Source: Bradyrhizobium rifense (GTDB taxonomy: Bacteria; Pseudomonadota; Alphaproteobacteria; Rhizobiales; Xanthobacteraceae). From it: 64,000 bases of DNA. A program made the translations under genes and the position numbers. Under the pieces are notes generated by a model. That model was given only the letters and a program-made list of their open reading frames with translations, had not been told where the DNA came from and searched no databases. Each line of letters starts with the position of its first letter. Position 1 is the first letter of the stretch. Location of the stretch: contig NZ_VSSS01000016.1 in NCBI RefSeq assembly GCF_008123425.1, positions 1 through 64,000 on the forward strand, written 5' to 3'. This document shows, in pieces, positions 35,228-44,662 of this stretch.

Positions 35228-37912
35228 CTAGCCGGTCTTGAGCGCAAGCTCCATGGCCTCGACGCGGCCAACGAGGCCGGCATATTTCCCGATCGGCAGC
35301 GGCTTGCCGAGCAAATAGCCCTGCACACCGTCGCAGCCTTCCCTGGCAAGGAAAGCGAGCTGCTCGATGGTCTCGACGCCCTCGGCGATGATCGACATTT
35401 CGAGGCCGTGACCGAGGTCGATCACGGCGCGGACGATCGCGGCCGATTGCGGATTGCGGCCGAGATTGATGATGAAGGCGCGGTCGATCTTGATCTTGTC
35501 GAACGGGAACGCCTGGAGATAGCTCAACGAGGAATAGCCGCTGCCGAAATCGTCCATCGAGATGCGGACGCCCAGCGCCTTCAGCCGGCGCAGCAAGGCC
35601 AGGCCGCGATCGAAGTCCTCGATCAGCACGCCCTCGGTGATTTCGAGCTCGAGCCGGCCGGGGGCAAGCCCGGTCTCGATCAGGATCGAATGGACGAGCC
35701 CGACCACGTCGCCGTGCATGAACTGCGCCGGCGACAGATTGACCGCGACCTGCAGCGGCTTCGGCCACGACGCCGCCTCGCGGCAGGCCTGCCGCAGGAT
35801 CCATTCGCCCATCTCGACGATCAGGCCGCTTTCTTCTGCGATCGGGATGAATTCGGCCGGCGAGACCTGGCCGCGCACCGGATGCGCCCAGCGCGCCAGC
35901 GCCTCGAAACCGATGATCTCGCTCTCGGCGACGCTGTTGCGCGCGATGCCCTGGGGCTGGAAGGCCAGCGACAGCTCGCCGTTCTTGATCGCCTTCGACA
36001 GATCCTGGTGCAGCACGCGGCGGTCGCGGATCTGCTGGTCCATCTCGGGCTGGTAGAGGCTGATCGTGCCGCGCGATTTCTGCTTGGCGCGGAACAGGGC
36101 CGCGCCGGCATTGGCGAGCAGCGAGGCACCGTCGGGACCGTTGTGCGGGAAGATCGACATGCCGGTGGTGATGCCGGCGCGGACCGCGCGGCCGTCGATG
36201 TGGAACTCCGGCGCCAGCACCTCGCCGAGCTGCTGCGCCAGCGCGAGGCCCGCATCGGGCTGCTTGCCGTCGATGATCAGGCCGAATTCGTCGCCGGAGA
36301 GGCGCGCCACCAGGCCGCCGCGCGCGGTGTCCTGCAGCCGCAGGGCCACCTCGATCAGCAGCTTGTCGCCAAGCGCATGGCCGAACACATCGTTGACTTC
36401 CTTGAGGCCGTCGAGATCGACGCACAGGACCGCAAATTCCTCGTCGGTCCCCTCGCAGGCCTCGATCATCTGGTTCAGCGCCTGAAGGAAGGCGGCGCGG
36501 TTCGGCAGATCCGTGAGGCCGTCGTGATAGGCCATGTGCGCCATCCGCGACTCGGTCTGCCGGCGGTTGGTGACGTCCTCGTGGGTCTTGATCAGATATT
36601 GCGGCTCGCCGGCATCGTTGAGCACCGTGGCGCGCCGGGTCAGGAACAGGCGCAGGCCGTCCTTGGTGGAGATCGGATGCTCCTCGGTGATCATCCCGCG
36701 CTTCTTGATCGCGGCCTCGTCGCGCGCGATGATCAGCTTGGCTTCCTTGGCGTTGAAGATGTCGGAGGCGGTCAGCCCGGTGGCTTCCTCGCGCCTGCGG
36801 TTGAGGATCGTCTCGGCGCTGCGGTTGGCGAGCAGGTAGCGGCCATCCTTGACCTGCTCCACGATCAGCGCCACCGGAATGTTGTCGACCACGAGCTCGA
36901 GGAACTTCTTGGTGTTCTCCAGCTCCATCGACAGCGATTGCCGATCGGTGATGTCCTCGAACACCACCAGCAGGAATTCCGGCTTGTTGCTCTCGTTGCG
37001 GACCACGATGCGGATCGAGGCCACCATGCGCCGGGTCTGGTCGCGCTGGACCTCGACCTCGAATTCGTTGCGATACTGTCCTTCCGACGCCAGCAGCGCG
37101 GCCCGGTCGGTCGCCTCGATGCTCGCCGCCGATTTCGGGCCGAACAGCTCGCGCGCATTCTTGCCGACGACCTGGTCGCGCGAAAAGCCCCAGAACCGCT
37201 CATAGGCACGGTTGGCGAAGATGTAGCGGCCGTCCTCGATGTTCTTCGCGGCCACGCAGGCCGGCACGTTGTCCAGCACCGTTTCCAGGAATTGCTTGGT
37301 CGAGGCGAGCTGCCGCGACAGCTTGCGCTGCTCGCTGACGTCGAGATGGGTCGCCACCGAGCCGCCGTTCGGCAGAACGAAATATTTAACCAGGATGGCG
37401 CGGCCGTCGGGCAATTCGCTGATCAGGCCGTTGGAGCTTGCCGCCTTCTCGTAGAAGTCGTCGTCGGAGACGGCGAGGACCCCGCGCTGGCGCCGCAACT
37501 CGAGGGTGTCGTAGCCGGTCATGCCGGTCCACAGGTCCGAGCGCGTCAGGCCGTAGATCTCGAGATAGCGGTCGTTGCAGAAGATGATGCGCCGCTGCGC
37601 ATCCGTCATCACCACGCCCTGGTTGAGATTGTTCATGGCAGAGGAGACGAAGGCGTTGCGCCGCAGCTGCAAACGCTTGCTCCGGCGCAGCGCGGATTGG
37701 ATCCACAGCGCGATGGCCGCCAGGAACGCGCAGATGACGATGCCGCCGATCAGGGCTTCCCAGATCAGATTGGGGGCGAGATCGGCTAGATAAGACGGCG
37801 GATTGAGACTATCGGCATAGGCACGCGAAGGCGCGACCGCGCTGGCCAGGCACACGACGGCCTGCACAGCAATCGGAAGCATGCTGCCTTCCTGCCAGTT
37901 CTTCTCAGCCAT
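35228..37912 (-). CDS. PAS-GGDEF-EAL cyclic-di-GMP protein
   Basis: This is an 894-residue membrane-associated signalling protein. A hydrophobic lead (about residues 10-33) and TM (about 50-70) come first, then three PAS domains (about 90-200, 205-325 and 330-450). The GGDEF domain (about 460-615) has SGDEF in place of GGDEF and no RxxD inhibitory site before it. The EAL domain (about 635-885) is intact: GFEALARW, ELEITEGVLI, MDDFGSGYSSLSYLQAF, KIDRAFI, IIAEGVET and GYLLGKPL. Phosphodiesterase activity is likely, while cyclase activity is possible or allosteric. ATG 37912 was used; ATG 37882 (MLPIAVQ) gives a neater signal. It may be read with the glpD-like gene 39 bp downstream. Confidence 0.93.
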   Translation of the reverse strand: MAEKNWQEGSMLPIAVQAVVCLASAVAPSRAYADSLNPPSYLADLAPNLIWEALIGGIVICAFLAAIALWIQSALRRSKRLQLRRNAFVSSAMNNLNQGVVMTDAQRRIIFCNDRYLEIYGLTRSDLWTGMTGYDTLELRRQRGVLAVSDDDFYEKAASSNGLISELPDGRAILVKYFVLPNGGSVATHLDVSEQRKLSRQLASTKQFLETVLDNVPACVAAKNIEDGRYIFANRAYERFWGFSRDQVVGKNARELFGPKSAASIEATDRAALLASEGQYRNEFEVEVQRDQTRRMVASIRIVVRNESNKPEFLLVVFEDITDRQSLSMELENTKKFLELVVDNIPVALIVEQVKDGRYLLANRSAETILNRRREEATGLTASDIFNAKEAKLIIARDEAAIKKRGMITEEHPISTKDGLRLFLTRRATVLNDAGEPQYLIKTHEDVTNRRQTESRMAHMAYHDGLTDLPNRAAFLQALNQMIEACEGTDEEFAVLCVDLDGLKEVNDVFGHALGDKLLIEVALRLQDTARGGLVARLSGDEFGLIIDGKQPDAGLALAQQLGEVLAPEFHIDGRAVRAGITTGMSIFPHNGPDGASLLANAGAALFRAKQKSRGTISLYQPEMDQQIRDRRVLHQDLSKAIKNGELSLAFQPQGIARNSVAESEIIGFEALARWAHPVRGQVSPAEFIPIAEESGLIVEMGEWILRQACREAASWPKPLQVAVNLSPAQFMHGDVVGLVHSILIETGLAPGRLELEITEGVLIEDFDRGLALLRRLKALGVRISMDDFGSGYSSLSYLQAFPFDKIKIDRAFIINLGRNPQSAAIVRAVIDLGHGLEMSIIAEGVETIEQLAFLAREGCDGVQGYLLGKPLPIGKYAGLVGRVEAMELALKTG

Positions 37913-38117
37913 CAGCCACCCGCGATTTCAACTGCGGATTGTCTGGCTTCACGGGTTTGGATCGGGTAAACGCCTGTACGCCCAACAGAAAAATCTGACG
38001 CGAAATACGGCAATTGCCCTGACATGATAAATGCTTCCTTAATGGACAACGGCCGCGCGGCGCGTTTCCCAGGCAAACCGGCCCTCTCGGCAATTTCAAC
38101 GGGACTTCTGCGCAACC

Positions 38118-39221
38118 ATGGATAGGGTCGACTGCGTCGTCATCGGAGCCGGCGTGGTCGGGCTCGCGGTGGCCCGGAAGCTGGCCCAGGCCGGGCGCGA
38201 AGTGATCGTGCTCGAGGAAGCCGAGGCCATCGGCACCATCACCTCCTCACGCAACAGCGAGGTGATCCATGCCGGGATCTACTACCGCGCCGGGAGCTGG
38301 ATGGCGCGCATGTGCGTCAGCGGCAAGCATGCGCTCTACCGCTATTGCGGCGAGCGCGGCATCCCGCACAAGAATTGCGGCAAGCTGATCGTCGCGACCA
38401 ATGCAAAGGAAACCGAGAAGCTGCAATCAATCAAGGCGCATGCCGAGGCCAACGGCGTGCTCGACATGCAGTTGCTCTCGGGCGAAGCCGCGCGCGCGCT
38501 GGAGCCGGCGCTGACCTGCGACGCCGCGCTGCTCTCGCCGTCGACCGGCATCATCGACAGCCACGCCTACATGCTCTCGCTGCGCGGCGAGGCCGAGGCA
38601 GCCGGCGCGGCCTTTGCGTTTCACACACCGCTGATCCGCGCCAAGGCGGACGCCGGAATGATCGAGATCGAAGCCGGCGGCGAAGCGCCGATGACGCTGC
38701 AATGCGGCCTGCTCGTCAACGCCGCCGGGCTTTCGGCGACGACCGTGGCGCGCCACATCGACGGCATGCCGATTGACCGGATTCCGCCGGCCTATCTCGC
38801 CAAGGGAAACTATTTCAGTTGCAACGCGCGCGCGCCGTTCTCGCACCTGATCTATCCGGTGCCCGAGCCCGGCGGGCTCGGCGTGCATCTAACGCTGGAC
38901 ATGGCAGGACAGGCGCGCTTCGGCCCCGACGTCGAATGGATCGAGACCATCGACTATGAGGTCGATCCGTCGCGCGCCGAACGCTTCTACCCTGCGATCC
39001 GCAAATACTGGCCGACGCTTCCCGATGGTGCGTTGATGCCGAGCTATTCGGGCATCCGCCCGAAGATCGTGCCGCCGGCCGTAGCGACGCAGGATTTCCT
39101 GATGCAGGGGCCGCGCGACCATGGCGTCGCGGGTCTGGTCAATCTGTTCGGCATCGAATCGCCGGGACTGACATCGTCGCTCGCGATCGCAGACCACGTC
39201 GCGGAGCTCGCAGAGATCTAA
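38118..39221 (+). CDS. lhgO: L-2-hydroxyglutarate oxidase-like FAD oxidoreductase
   Basis: This 367-residue flavoprotein of the DAO family oxidises L-2-hydroxyglutarate to 2-oxoglutarate, passing electrons to the membrane chain. The FAD motif is [55 protein letters not shown] and [21 protein letters not shown] are characteristic, as are KGNYFSC and [31 protein letters not shown] and [20 protein letters not shown] close the protein. The ATG at 38118 is the only sensible start. No clear operon partner. Confidence 0.92.
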   Translation: MDRVDCVVIGAGVVGLAVARKLAQAGREVIVLEEAEAIGTITSSRNSEVIHAGIYYRAGSWMARMCVSGKHALYRYCGERGIPHKNCGKLIVATNAKETEKLQSIKAHAEANGVLDMQLLSGEAARALEPALTCDAALLSPSTGIIDSHAYMLSLRGEAEAAGAAFAFHTPLIRAKADAGMIEIEAGGEAPMTLQCGLLVNAAGLSATTVARHIDGMPIDRIPPAYLAKGNYFSCNARAPFSHLIYPVPEPGGLGVHLTLDMAGQARFGPDVEWIETIDYEVDPSRAERFYPAIRKYWPTLPDGALMPSYSGIRPKIVPPAVATQDFLMQGPRDHGVAGLVNLFGIESPGLTSSLAIADHVAELAEI

Positions 39222-39334
39222 CCACTGCGCAATGATGATTGCGCGAGTTGCGTACCTTACAGCAGGGATGAGCGCAAAGGCTCTCACCCCTGCCTGAAAG
39301 GATACGATCAAACTCTACGCTGTTACGGGGTTTA

Positions 39335-39517
39335 CTAGTGAAGCGTGTCGCCGGTGTGCTTCAGACGCTCGATCTGGTCCTTGACCATCAACTTCCGGCG
39401 CTTCAACTCAACAATTTGCAGGTCGTCTGTTGAAAGGTGCACGAGAGCATCGTGCAATTCGTTTTCGAGAGTTTTGTGCTTCCGTTCCAATTCAACCAGA
39501 TGTGCCTGAATTGTCAT
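39335..39517 (-). CDS. DUF465/YdcH-family small protein
   Basis: This is a 60-residue helical-hairpin protein. It shows the DUF465 pattern: LVELERKHKTLENELHDAL, then DDLQIVELKRRKLMVKDQIERLKH, with the L-K-R/K-K-L-x-x-K-D motif. The family is widespread in Proteobacteria and has no settled function. AGGAGG-type sequence lies about 6 bases before ATG 39517. It is divergent from a second DUF465 gene at 39845. Confidence 0.9.
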   Translation of the reverse strand: MTIQAHLVELERKHKTLENELHDALVHLSTDDLQIVELKRRKLMVKDQIERLKHTGDTLH

Positions 39518-39844
39518 TCGAAACCTCCTCGGTAGGGGTGAACCTTGGATTCGATCCGGACGAGGAAGTGTACATCACCGATTCGATCTGTCGATGGGTA
39601 TCCGTCGTCGCACCGTCATTTTTGAAAATTCATATGTAATGAACCGTGAGTAAGGAACCACGTGGTGAAAAATCCATGATATCAATGCGCTTCCGCAACG
39701 CCGCAGCGAATCGTTGAAATATCTTGCGAGGGAGCGGTAGGCGAAGGCCGCAGATCGCTTGCGATCACGCCGCGCAAGGACGATAATTTCCACAGGGCAT
39801 CCACAGCCTTAATTTCAGCCTATCGGTTTTCGGCCACCGCAGAC
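39518..39844. other. intergenic region between two divergent DUF465 genes
   Basis: These 327 bp are clearly poorer in GC than the flanks, especially at 39600-39680 (TTTTTGAAAATTCATATGTAA). The region must contain two divergent promoters. Two reading frames touch its left part but look like shadows. I see no RNA gene or repeat. Confidence 0.5.
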
Positions 39845-40051
39845 ATGACCAATGAAGACGAGCGTGAGCTCGAAACCGAGCTCACCCGGTTGCAGCAGGA
39901 ACACCGAGATCTCGATGCGGCGATCGATGCACTGCATCAGTCGCCCGCCCCCGACCTGTTGCGGTTACAGCGATTGAAGAAGCGCAAGCTGTTGTTGCGC
40001 GACCGTATCGCCTTCATCGAAGACCAGATCACGCCCGACATCATCGCCTGA
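39845..40051 (+). CDS. DUF465/YdcH-family small protein
   Basis: This is a 68-residue acidic-then-basic helical hairpin. ELETELTRLQQEHRDLDAAIDAL and DLLRLQRLKKRKLLLRDRIAFIEDQI give the DUF465 signature (L-K-K-R-K-L-x-x-R-D). It is related to, but not a close copy of, the divergent neighbour at 39335-39517. Function unknown. Confidence 0.9.
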   Translation: MTNEDERELETELTRLQQEHRDLDAAIDALHQSPAPDLLRLQRLKKRKLLLRDRIAFIEDQITPDIIA

Positions 40052-40175
40052 TCCGCGAGCAGTCGCGGATGGCCGCGTATGAATCCGCTTGACTCAAAAA
40101 GAACAAAAGAGGAACATAAATCCCGCCCCCGACGCCTCAGGAAACGCCCAAGGACAACCCGCAAGGACACAGCAG

Positions 40176-40394
40176 ATGTCAGCCCCCGCCCTTCTCGACA
40201 ACAGCTATTATGAGCAAGCCTGCGATCAAGCGATCGCGATGTGTGACGGCAATCTGCGCAGCACCATCAAGGCGCTGATCATGGCCAACGAATATCTGGA
40301 AGCCGAACTGGAAGAGCTGCGGGCCGCGATTGCGGCCGGCTGCATTCCCGAAACCTCGCGCAGCTGGACGCGGGGCAAGAGCGGCGCCGCCTGA
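40176..40394 (+). CDS. small conserved hypothetical protein
   Basis: This 72-residue cytoplasmic protein starts MSAPALLDNSYYEQACDQAIAMCDGN, with STIKALIMANEYLEAELEEL as an amphipathic helix. AAGGACACAGCAG is a good ribosome site for ATG 40176; the frame is open to 40089 but that part is hydrophilic and lacks a site. A probably co-transcribed gene follows 21 bp on. Similar short proteins with a CDQA/ICDGN motif are found in rhizobia. I cannot give a function. Confidence 0.7.
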   Translation: MSAPALLDNSYYEQACDQAIAMCDGNLRSTIKALIMANEYLEAELEELRAAIAAGCIPETSRSWTRGKSGAA

Positions 40395-40415
40395 GTTCAT
40401 CACCGGAGCAACGCC

Positions 40416-40667
40416 ATGTCGGACGTGACCTACTACGTTGCAATGCCCTTCCTGATCGATGCCGACGGATCGCCTGTCGCGGGCGCCGCCGAAGAGTGCC
40501 AGAGCTCGACGGCTGCGCTGCGACGCGCCGAGGCCTTGTCGCGCGGTGCCGGCCATATCGGCGCGGTCGCGTTCAGCCGCAGCGGCGATCCCATGACCGG
40601 CGAATTCGGTGACGCCACGCTGCTGCGCAAATTCGGCAACGTACCGGAAGATCTTGCAACGCTGTAA
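40416..40667 (+). CDS. small conserved hypothetical protein
   Basis: This 83-residue soluble protein runs MSDVTYYVAMPFLIDADGSPVAG, then a helix with STAALRRAEALSRGAGHIGAVAFSRSGDP and a C-terminal FGNVPEDLATL. CCGGAGCAA precedes ATG 40416. It is second in a two-gene unit with 40176-40394 and meets the diguanylate cyclase gene convergently, with 2 bp between stops. Function unknown. Confidence 0.75.
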   Translation: MSDVTYYVAMPFLIDADGSPVAGAAEECQSSTAALRRAEALSRGAGHIGAVAFSRSGDPMTGEFGDATLLRKFGNVPEDLATL

Positions 40668-40669
40668 AG

Positions 40670-41419
40670 TCAGCTGCTCACAAGCCTGATCCGCGGCTCG
40701 TGCCGCCGGTGGGCCTTGCGCACATACATGGCGGCGTCAGCCTCCTCCAGCGCACGGACGGCATCGGACTGCGCACCGAGCAACGCGACACCAGCGGAGG
40801 CGCCCGCCGTCACGTGCTGGCCGCGAAAGGTGAACGACAAATCGTCGATCGCCTGCTCGAAGATCACAGCCTTCGCCTTGGCATCGGTCTCGCTGAGATT
40901 CCACAACAGCAGGGCAAACTCGTCACCACCGAGACGACCGACCACGTCGGAGGCGCGGATCTGCCGTGTCAGCGTCGCGGCGATCGCCTTCAGCACCTCG
41001 TCGCCGGCGCCATGACCGAAGGAATCGTTGATCGGCTTCAACCGGTCGACGTCGAGCACGATCAGCGCGCCGCTGGCGCGGTAGCGCTTCATGTAGGCGA
41101 TGGCGCGCTGGAGCTCGCGCTCGAAGCCGCGCCGGTTGGGGATGTCCAGCAGAAAATCGGTGTCGGCCGCCGCCTCGAGCTCGGCGACGCGCCGCAGCGC
41201 TTGCGTGAGCTTGGTCCGCAGGCCGCGGATGGTCGGCTTGCTGATATCCTTGGTTTTCTTGCTGGCTTCCTTGCTGGTTTCCTTGGCTGCGCGGGCTGCG
41301 GGCGCGCGGCGCGCCGCCGCTGCGGGCCGCTTGGGTGCAGTTTTCGTTCGGCTCCCGCTGGTTTTTCGGCCTTTTTTGGCCTTCGCAGCGGTCGCCCTTT
41401 TTGGTTTCTTCATGGGCAT
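40670..41419 (-). CDS. diguanylate cyclase with histone-H1-like N-terminal tail
   Basis: This is a 249-residue cytoplasmic protein. Residues 1 to about 70 form a Lys/Ala/Arg-rich tail (KKPKRATAAKAKKGRK, KRPAAAARRAPAARAAK, KETSKEASKKTKD) like bacterial histone-H1-type domains. A short helix leads to the GGDEF domain (about 85-240) with LGGDEFALLL intact. The inhibitory site RASD lies five residues before it, so the enzyme should make c-di-GMP and be product-inhibited. ATG 41419 was chosen; ATG 41413 is equally possible, and ATG 41467 adds 16 residues without support. The tail could bind nucleic acid. Confidence 0.88.
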   Translation of the reverse strand: MPMKKPKRATAAKAKKGRKTSGSRTKTAPKRPAAAARRAPAARAAKETSKEASKKTKDISKPTIRGLRTKLTQALRRVAELEAAADTDFLLDIPNRRGFERELQRAIAYMKRYRASGALIVLDVDRLKPINDSFGHGAGDEVLKAIAATLTRQIRASDVVGRLGGDEFALLLWNLSETDAKAKAVIFEQAIDDLSFTFRGQHVTAGASAGVALLGAQSDAVRALEEADAAMYVRKAHRRHEPRIRLVSS

Positions 41420-41554
41420 CCTGCTCAATGAAGGCTTGCGGGGATTCACCAAGACAGGATAGTGCATTCCCTTCTCCTTGCCACCGCCTTGCGAGCCGCC
41501 GGCCGGAACCGTTAATCTGGCCTATCTTTCTGTTTTCCGAGCACAATTGACGTC

Positions 41555-42043
41555 ATGACCGCGCCGATCGCCATCATCATGGGAAGCCAGTCGGACTGGG
41601 AGACGATGCGGCACGCCGCCGACACGCTCACAGCGCTTGGCGTCACCTCCGACACCCGCATCGTTTCGGCACACCGCACCCCCGACCGGCTCTTTAGCTT
41701 CGCCAAGGGCGCCAAGGCAGCCGGTTTCAAGGTCATCATCGCCGGTGCCGGCGGCGCCGCGCATCTGCCGGGCATGGCCGCAGCGCTGACGGAACTGCCG
41801 GTGTTCGGCGTGCCCGTCGAGTCCAGGACGCTGAAGGGCATCGATTCGCTCTATTCGATCGTTCAGATGCCCGCCGGCATTCCGGTCGGCACGCTCGCGA
41901 TCGGCAAGGCGGGCGCGATCAACGCGGCACTGCTCGCGGCATCCGTGCTGGCGCTGTCCGATCCGGCCCTGGCCGACCGCCTGGCCGCCTGGCGCAAGGC
42001 CCAGACCGAGGCGGTTGCCGAGCGCCCGGAGGACAAGGCGTGA
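41555..42043 (+). CDS. purE: N5-carboxyaminoimidazole ribonucleotide mutase
   Basis: PurE (162 residues) converts N5-CAIR to CAIR in purine synthesis, working with PurK. The usual class-I motifs are present: [51 protein letters not shown] and [35 protein letters not shown]. The stop overlaps the purK start (GTGA). Confidence 0.97.
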   Translation: MTAPIAIIMGSQSDWETMRHAADTLTALGVTSDTRIVSAHRTPDRLFSFAKGAKAAGFKVIIAGAGGAAHLPGMAAALTELPVFGVPVESRTLKGIDSLYSIVQMPAGIPVGTLAIGKAGAINAALLAASVLALSDPALADRLAAWRKAQTEAVAERPEDKA

Positions 42044-43146
42044 CTGACGCAAAGCAGGTGAAGCTGAAACCCGGCGACACCATTGGAATCCTCGGCGGCG
42101 GACAACTCGGACGGATGCTGGCGATGGCCGCGGCGCGGCTCGGCCTGCGCTGCCAGGTGTTCTCGCCCGATCCGGATTCGCCGGCCTTCGACGTCGTGCT
42201 GAACGCAACCTGCGCCGAATATGCCGATGTCGAGGCGCTCGAGCTGTTCGCCCACGACGTCGACGTCATCACCTACGAATTCGAGAACGTGCCGTCCGCG
42301 GCCGCCATGGTGCTGGATGCGCGTCGCCCGGTGCTGCCCAACCGCAAGATCCTCGAGACCACCCAGGACCGGCTGGCCGAGAAGGATTTTGTCACCCGGC
42401 TCGGCGTCGGCACCGCAGCTTACGCCGACGTCACCTCGGTCGCGTCGCTGCGCGAGGCGATCGTCAAGATCGGCCTCCCCGCCGTGCTGAAAACCCGTCG
42501 CTTCGGTTATGACGGCAAGGGCCAGGCCATCATCCGCGAGGGCGACGACATCGCGAAGGTCTGGACCAGCCTCGCCACCAAATCGGCGATCCTGGAAGCC
42601 TTCGTGCCGTTCGAGCGCGAGATCTCCGTGATCGCCGCACGCTCGGCCGCCGGCCAGGTCGAATGCTTCGACGTCACCGAGAACGAGCATCGCGACCACA
42701 TCCTGAAGATTTCCCGCGCGCCTGCGTCGATCCCGGATGCGCTGGCCGAAGAGGCGCGCAGCATCGCCGGGAAGATCGCGACTGCGCTCGACTATGTCGG
42801 CGTGCTCGCCGTGGAGATGTTCGTGCTCGCCAATGGCACTGGGCCCAAGGTGCTGGTCAACGAGATCGCTCCGCGCGTGCACAATTCCGGACACTGGACG
42901 CTCGACGGCGCGTCGGTCTCCCAGTTCGAGCAGCACATCCGCGCCATCGCCGGCTGGCCGCTCGGCAAGCCCGTGCGTCACGGTGAGGTCGTCACCATGA
43001 CCAATCTGATCGGCGACGAGATCAACGATTACGAGACCTGGCTGAGCGTGCCGGGCGCGACCGTGCACATCTACGGCAAGGGCGCGCCGCGTCCCGGCCG
43101 CAAGATGGGCCACGTCACCGAAGTCAGGCCTTCAAAAAGCAAGTGA
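42040..43146 (+). CDS. purK: 5-(carboxyamino)imidazole ribonucleotide synthase
   Basis: PurK (368 residues) is an ATP-grasp enzyme that makes N5-CAIR from AIR, bicarbonate and ATP. The start GTG 42040 overlaps purE by 4 bp. It shows [62 protein letters not shown], and [17 protein letters not shown] with the ATP-grasp metal ligands. purEK is followed by a strong terminator. Confidence 0.97.
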   Translation: MTDAKQVKLKPGDTIGILGGGQLGRMLAMAAARLGLRCQVFSPDPDSPAFDVVLNATCAEYADVEALELFAHDVDVITYEFENVPSAAAMVLDARRPVLPNRKILETTQDRLAEKDFVTRLGVGTAAYADVTSVASLREAIVKIGLPAVLKTRRFGYDGKGQAIIREGDDIAKVWTSLATKSAILEAFVPFEREISVIAARSAAGQVECFDVTENEHRDHILKISRAPASIPDALAEEARSIAGKIATALDYVGVLAVEMFVLANGTGPKVLVNEIAPRVHNSGHWTLDGASVSQFEQHIRAIAGWPLGKPVRHGEVVTMTNLIGDEINDYETWLSVPGATVHIYGKGAPRPGRKMGHVTEVRPSKSK

Positions 43147-43178
43147 GGGGACCGCAGCAAAAGCTGCGATCCCCTTTT
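43147..43178 (+). terminator. Rho-independent terminator after purEK
   Basis: GGGGACCGCAGC, loop AAAA, GCTGCGATCCCC, then TTTT forms a 12-bp stem with one mismatch. It starts 1 bp after the purK stop. Sequence and position are typical. Confidence 0.9.
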
Positions 43179-43197
43179 GTGGAGTTTTTATTTTGAC

Positions 43198-43241
43198 GCG
43201 TTTTCTTGACGCGAACCGGTATCTACTTCGCTCGAAAACGC
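43198..43241. repeat. short inverted-repeat element (GCGTTTTC…GAAAACGC)
   Basis: GCGTTTTC at 43198-43205 is the perfect reverse complement of GAAAACGC at 43234-43241, enclosing TTGACGCGAACCGGTATC and more. The core 'acgcgaaccggtatc…cttcgctcgaaaacgct' recurs in intergenic DNA of Bradyrhizobium-type genomes. It abuts and provides the last bases before the aqpZ stop at 43243-43245. Confidence 0.7.
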
Positions 43242-43242
43242 T

Positions 43243-43965
43243 CTAAGCCGTCTTCGCGCCCGCGACGACGCCCGAGGGCTCCTCGCTGAGCCAGCGATAG
43301 ATCACCCCGCCGAGCGCGCCACCGATCAACGGCGCGACCCAGAACAACCAGAGCTGCGACAGCGCCCAGCCGCCGACGAACAGCGCGGGGCCCGTGCTGC
43401 GCGCCGGGTTCACCGACGTGTTGGTGACGGGGATGCTGACGAGATGGATCATCACCAGCGCAAGTCCGATCGCGAGCGGCGCAAAGCCCGCGGGCGCGCG
43501 GCCGTGGGTCGAACCCATGATGACGAACAGGAACATCATGGTCATCACCACCTCGGTGACGAAGCAGACGACCATGCTGTACTGGCCCGGCGAATGCGCG
43601 TCGTAGCCGTTGGAGGCGAAGCCCTTGGTCACGTCGAATCCGGGCGCACCACTGGCGATCACATAGAGCAGCTCGGCGGCGACGATCGCGCCGCAGACCT
43701 GCGCGATCACGTAAGGCAGGATCTGGCCTGCCGGAAAGCGTCCACCGGCGGCAAGGCCGACTGTGACGGCCGGATTGAGATGGCAGCCCGAGATATGGCC
43801 GATCGCATAGGCCATGGTGACGACGCTCAAGCCGAAGGCCAGGGATACACCGACCAGACCGATACCGACCTGCGGAAAGCCGGCCGCGATGACCGCGCTG
43901 CCGCAGCCTGCGAATGTGAGCCAGAACGTGCCGATGGCCTCGGCCGCATATTTCTTCATATCCAT
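43243..43965 (-). CDS. aqpZ: aquaporin Z
   Basis: This 240-residue water channel (MIP family) has six helices and the two NPA half-helices: [11 protein letters not shown] (about residues 60-70) and [14 protein letters not shown] (about 182-195). The selectivity filter looks like AqpZ: the Arg after the second NPA and the His of [10 protein letters not shown] are present, and FAGCGSAV starts helix 1. Length and motifs point to water rather than glycerol. The TAG stop and last codons lie beside a repeat, so the C-terminus may be variable. Confidence 0.95.
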   Translation of the reverse strand: MDMKKYAAEAIGTFWLTFAGCGSAVIAAGFPQVGIGLVGVSLAFGLSVVTMAYAIGHISGCHLNPAVTVGLAAGGRFPAGQILPYVIAQVCGAIVAAELLYVIASGAPGFDVTKGFASNGYDAHSPGQYSMVVCFVTEVVMTMMFLFVIMGSTHGRAPAGFAPLAIGLALVMIHLVSIPVTNTSVNPARSTGPALFVGGWALSQLWLFWVAPLIGGALGGVIYRWLSEEPSGVVAGAKTA

Positions 43966-44228
43966 GTGGCGTCTCCCCTGATTTCAAGATCTCCGGATCA
44001 ACCTCCGGAAAAACGGCCCGTCTTTTGGCGCCAAATCACCCAAATTAGGACCGCACTGGGGAGTTTTCGTCTCATTTAATGGCTGAACTAGGCCCGAAAG
44101 GCCGCCTCACAGGTGGACATGTCAGGTTTTGTCTGATACATCCGCGCCCTCAAGGTTAAGGGCCGGGCGTTTAGCCATCCCCTTAGACTTACCAGAATTC
44201 AAATCCGATCCACTGAAGAGGATGCCGC

Positions 44229-44537
44229 GTGCAGGTTCTCGTTCGCGATAACAATGTCGACCAAGCCCTCAAGGCGCTGAAGAAGAAGATGCAGCGCGAG
44301 GGTATTTTCCGCGAGATGAAGCTCCGCGGTCACTACGAGAAGCCCTCTGAGAAGAAGGCCCGCGAAAAGGCTGAAGCCGTGCGCCGTGCGCGCAAGCTGG
44401 CCCGCAAGAAGCTGCAGCGCGAAGGCCTGCTGCCGATGAAGCCGAAGCCGGTGTTCGGCGCTGGCCCCGGTGGCGAGCGTGGCGGCCGCGGCGGCCCGGG
44501 CGCTGGTGCAGGTGCAGGTCCGCGCGGACCGCGCTGA
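44229..44537 (+). CDS. rpsU: 30S ribosomal protein S21
   Basis: S21 of the small subunit, starting [43 protein letters not shown], the usual sequence. With 102 residues it is longer than the common 70 because of a Gly-rich tail from about residue 75 ([18 protein letters not shown]), as in many Rhizobiales. GAAGAGGA precedes ATG 44229. A strong terminator follows. Confidence 0.96.
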   Translation: MQVLVRDNNVDQALKALKKKMQREGIFREMKLRGHYEKPSEKKAREKAEAVRRARKLARKKLQREGLLPMKPKPVFGAGPGGERGGRGGPGAGAGAGPRGPR

Positions 44538-44570
44538 TCTTGCCGAGATTGCAGGACTGAGTTTTCGATG

Positions 44571-44600
44571 ACGCGGGCCCCGGGCCCGCGTTATTATTTT
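44571..44600 (+). terminator. Rho-independent terminator after rpsU
   Basis: ACGCGGGCCC and GGGCCCGCGT form a perfect 10-bp palindrome around one C, followed by TATTATTTT. It is 33 bp after the rpsU stop. Confidence 0.9.
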
Positions 44601-44662
44601 GTGAGCAGTGCCTTTCTGGGACGGGGCACTACAGATGCGGCACCAGCGCGAGCGAACCGTAG

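Noticed and set aside
35408..37789. 793-codon plus-strand ORF opposite the PAS-GGDEF-EAL gene
   Set aside because: Composition typical of an antisense frame of a GC-rich gene; no domain seen.
39430..39639. 69-codon plus-strand ORF across the DUF465 gene and its upstream region
   Set aside because: Overlaps the convincing DUF465 gene on the opposite strand and shows no conserved pattern.
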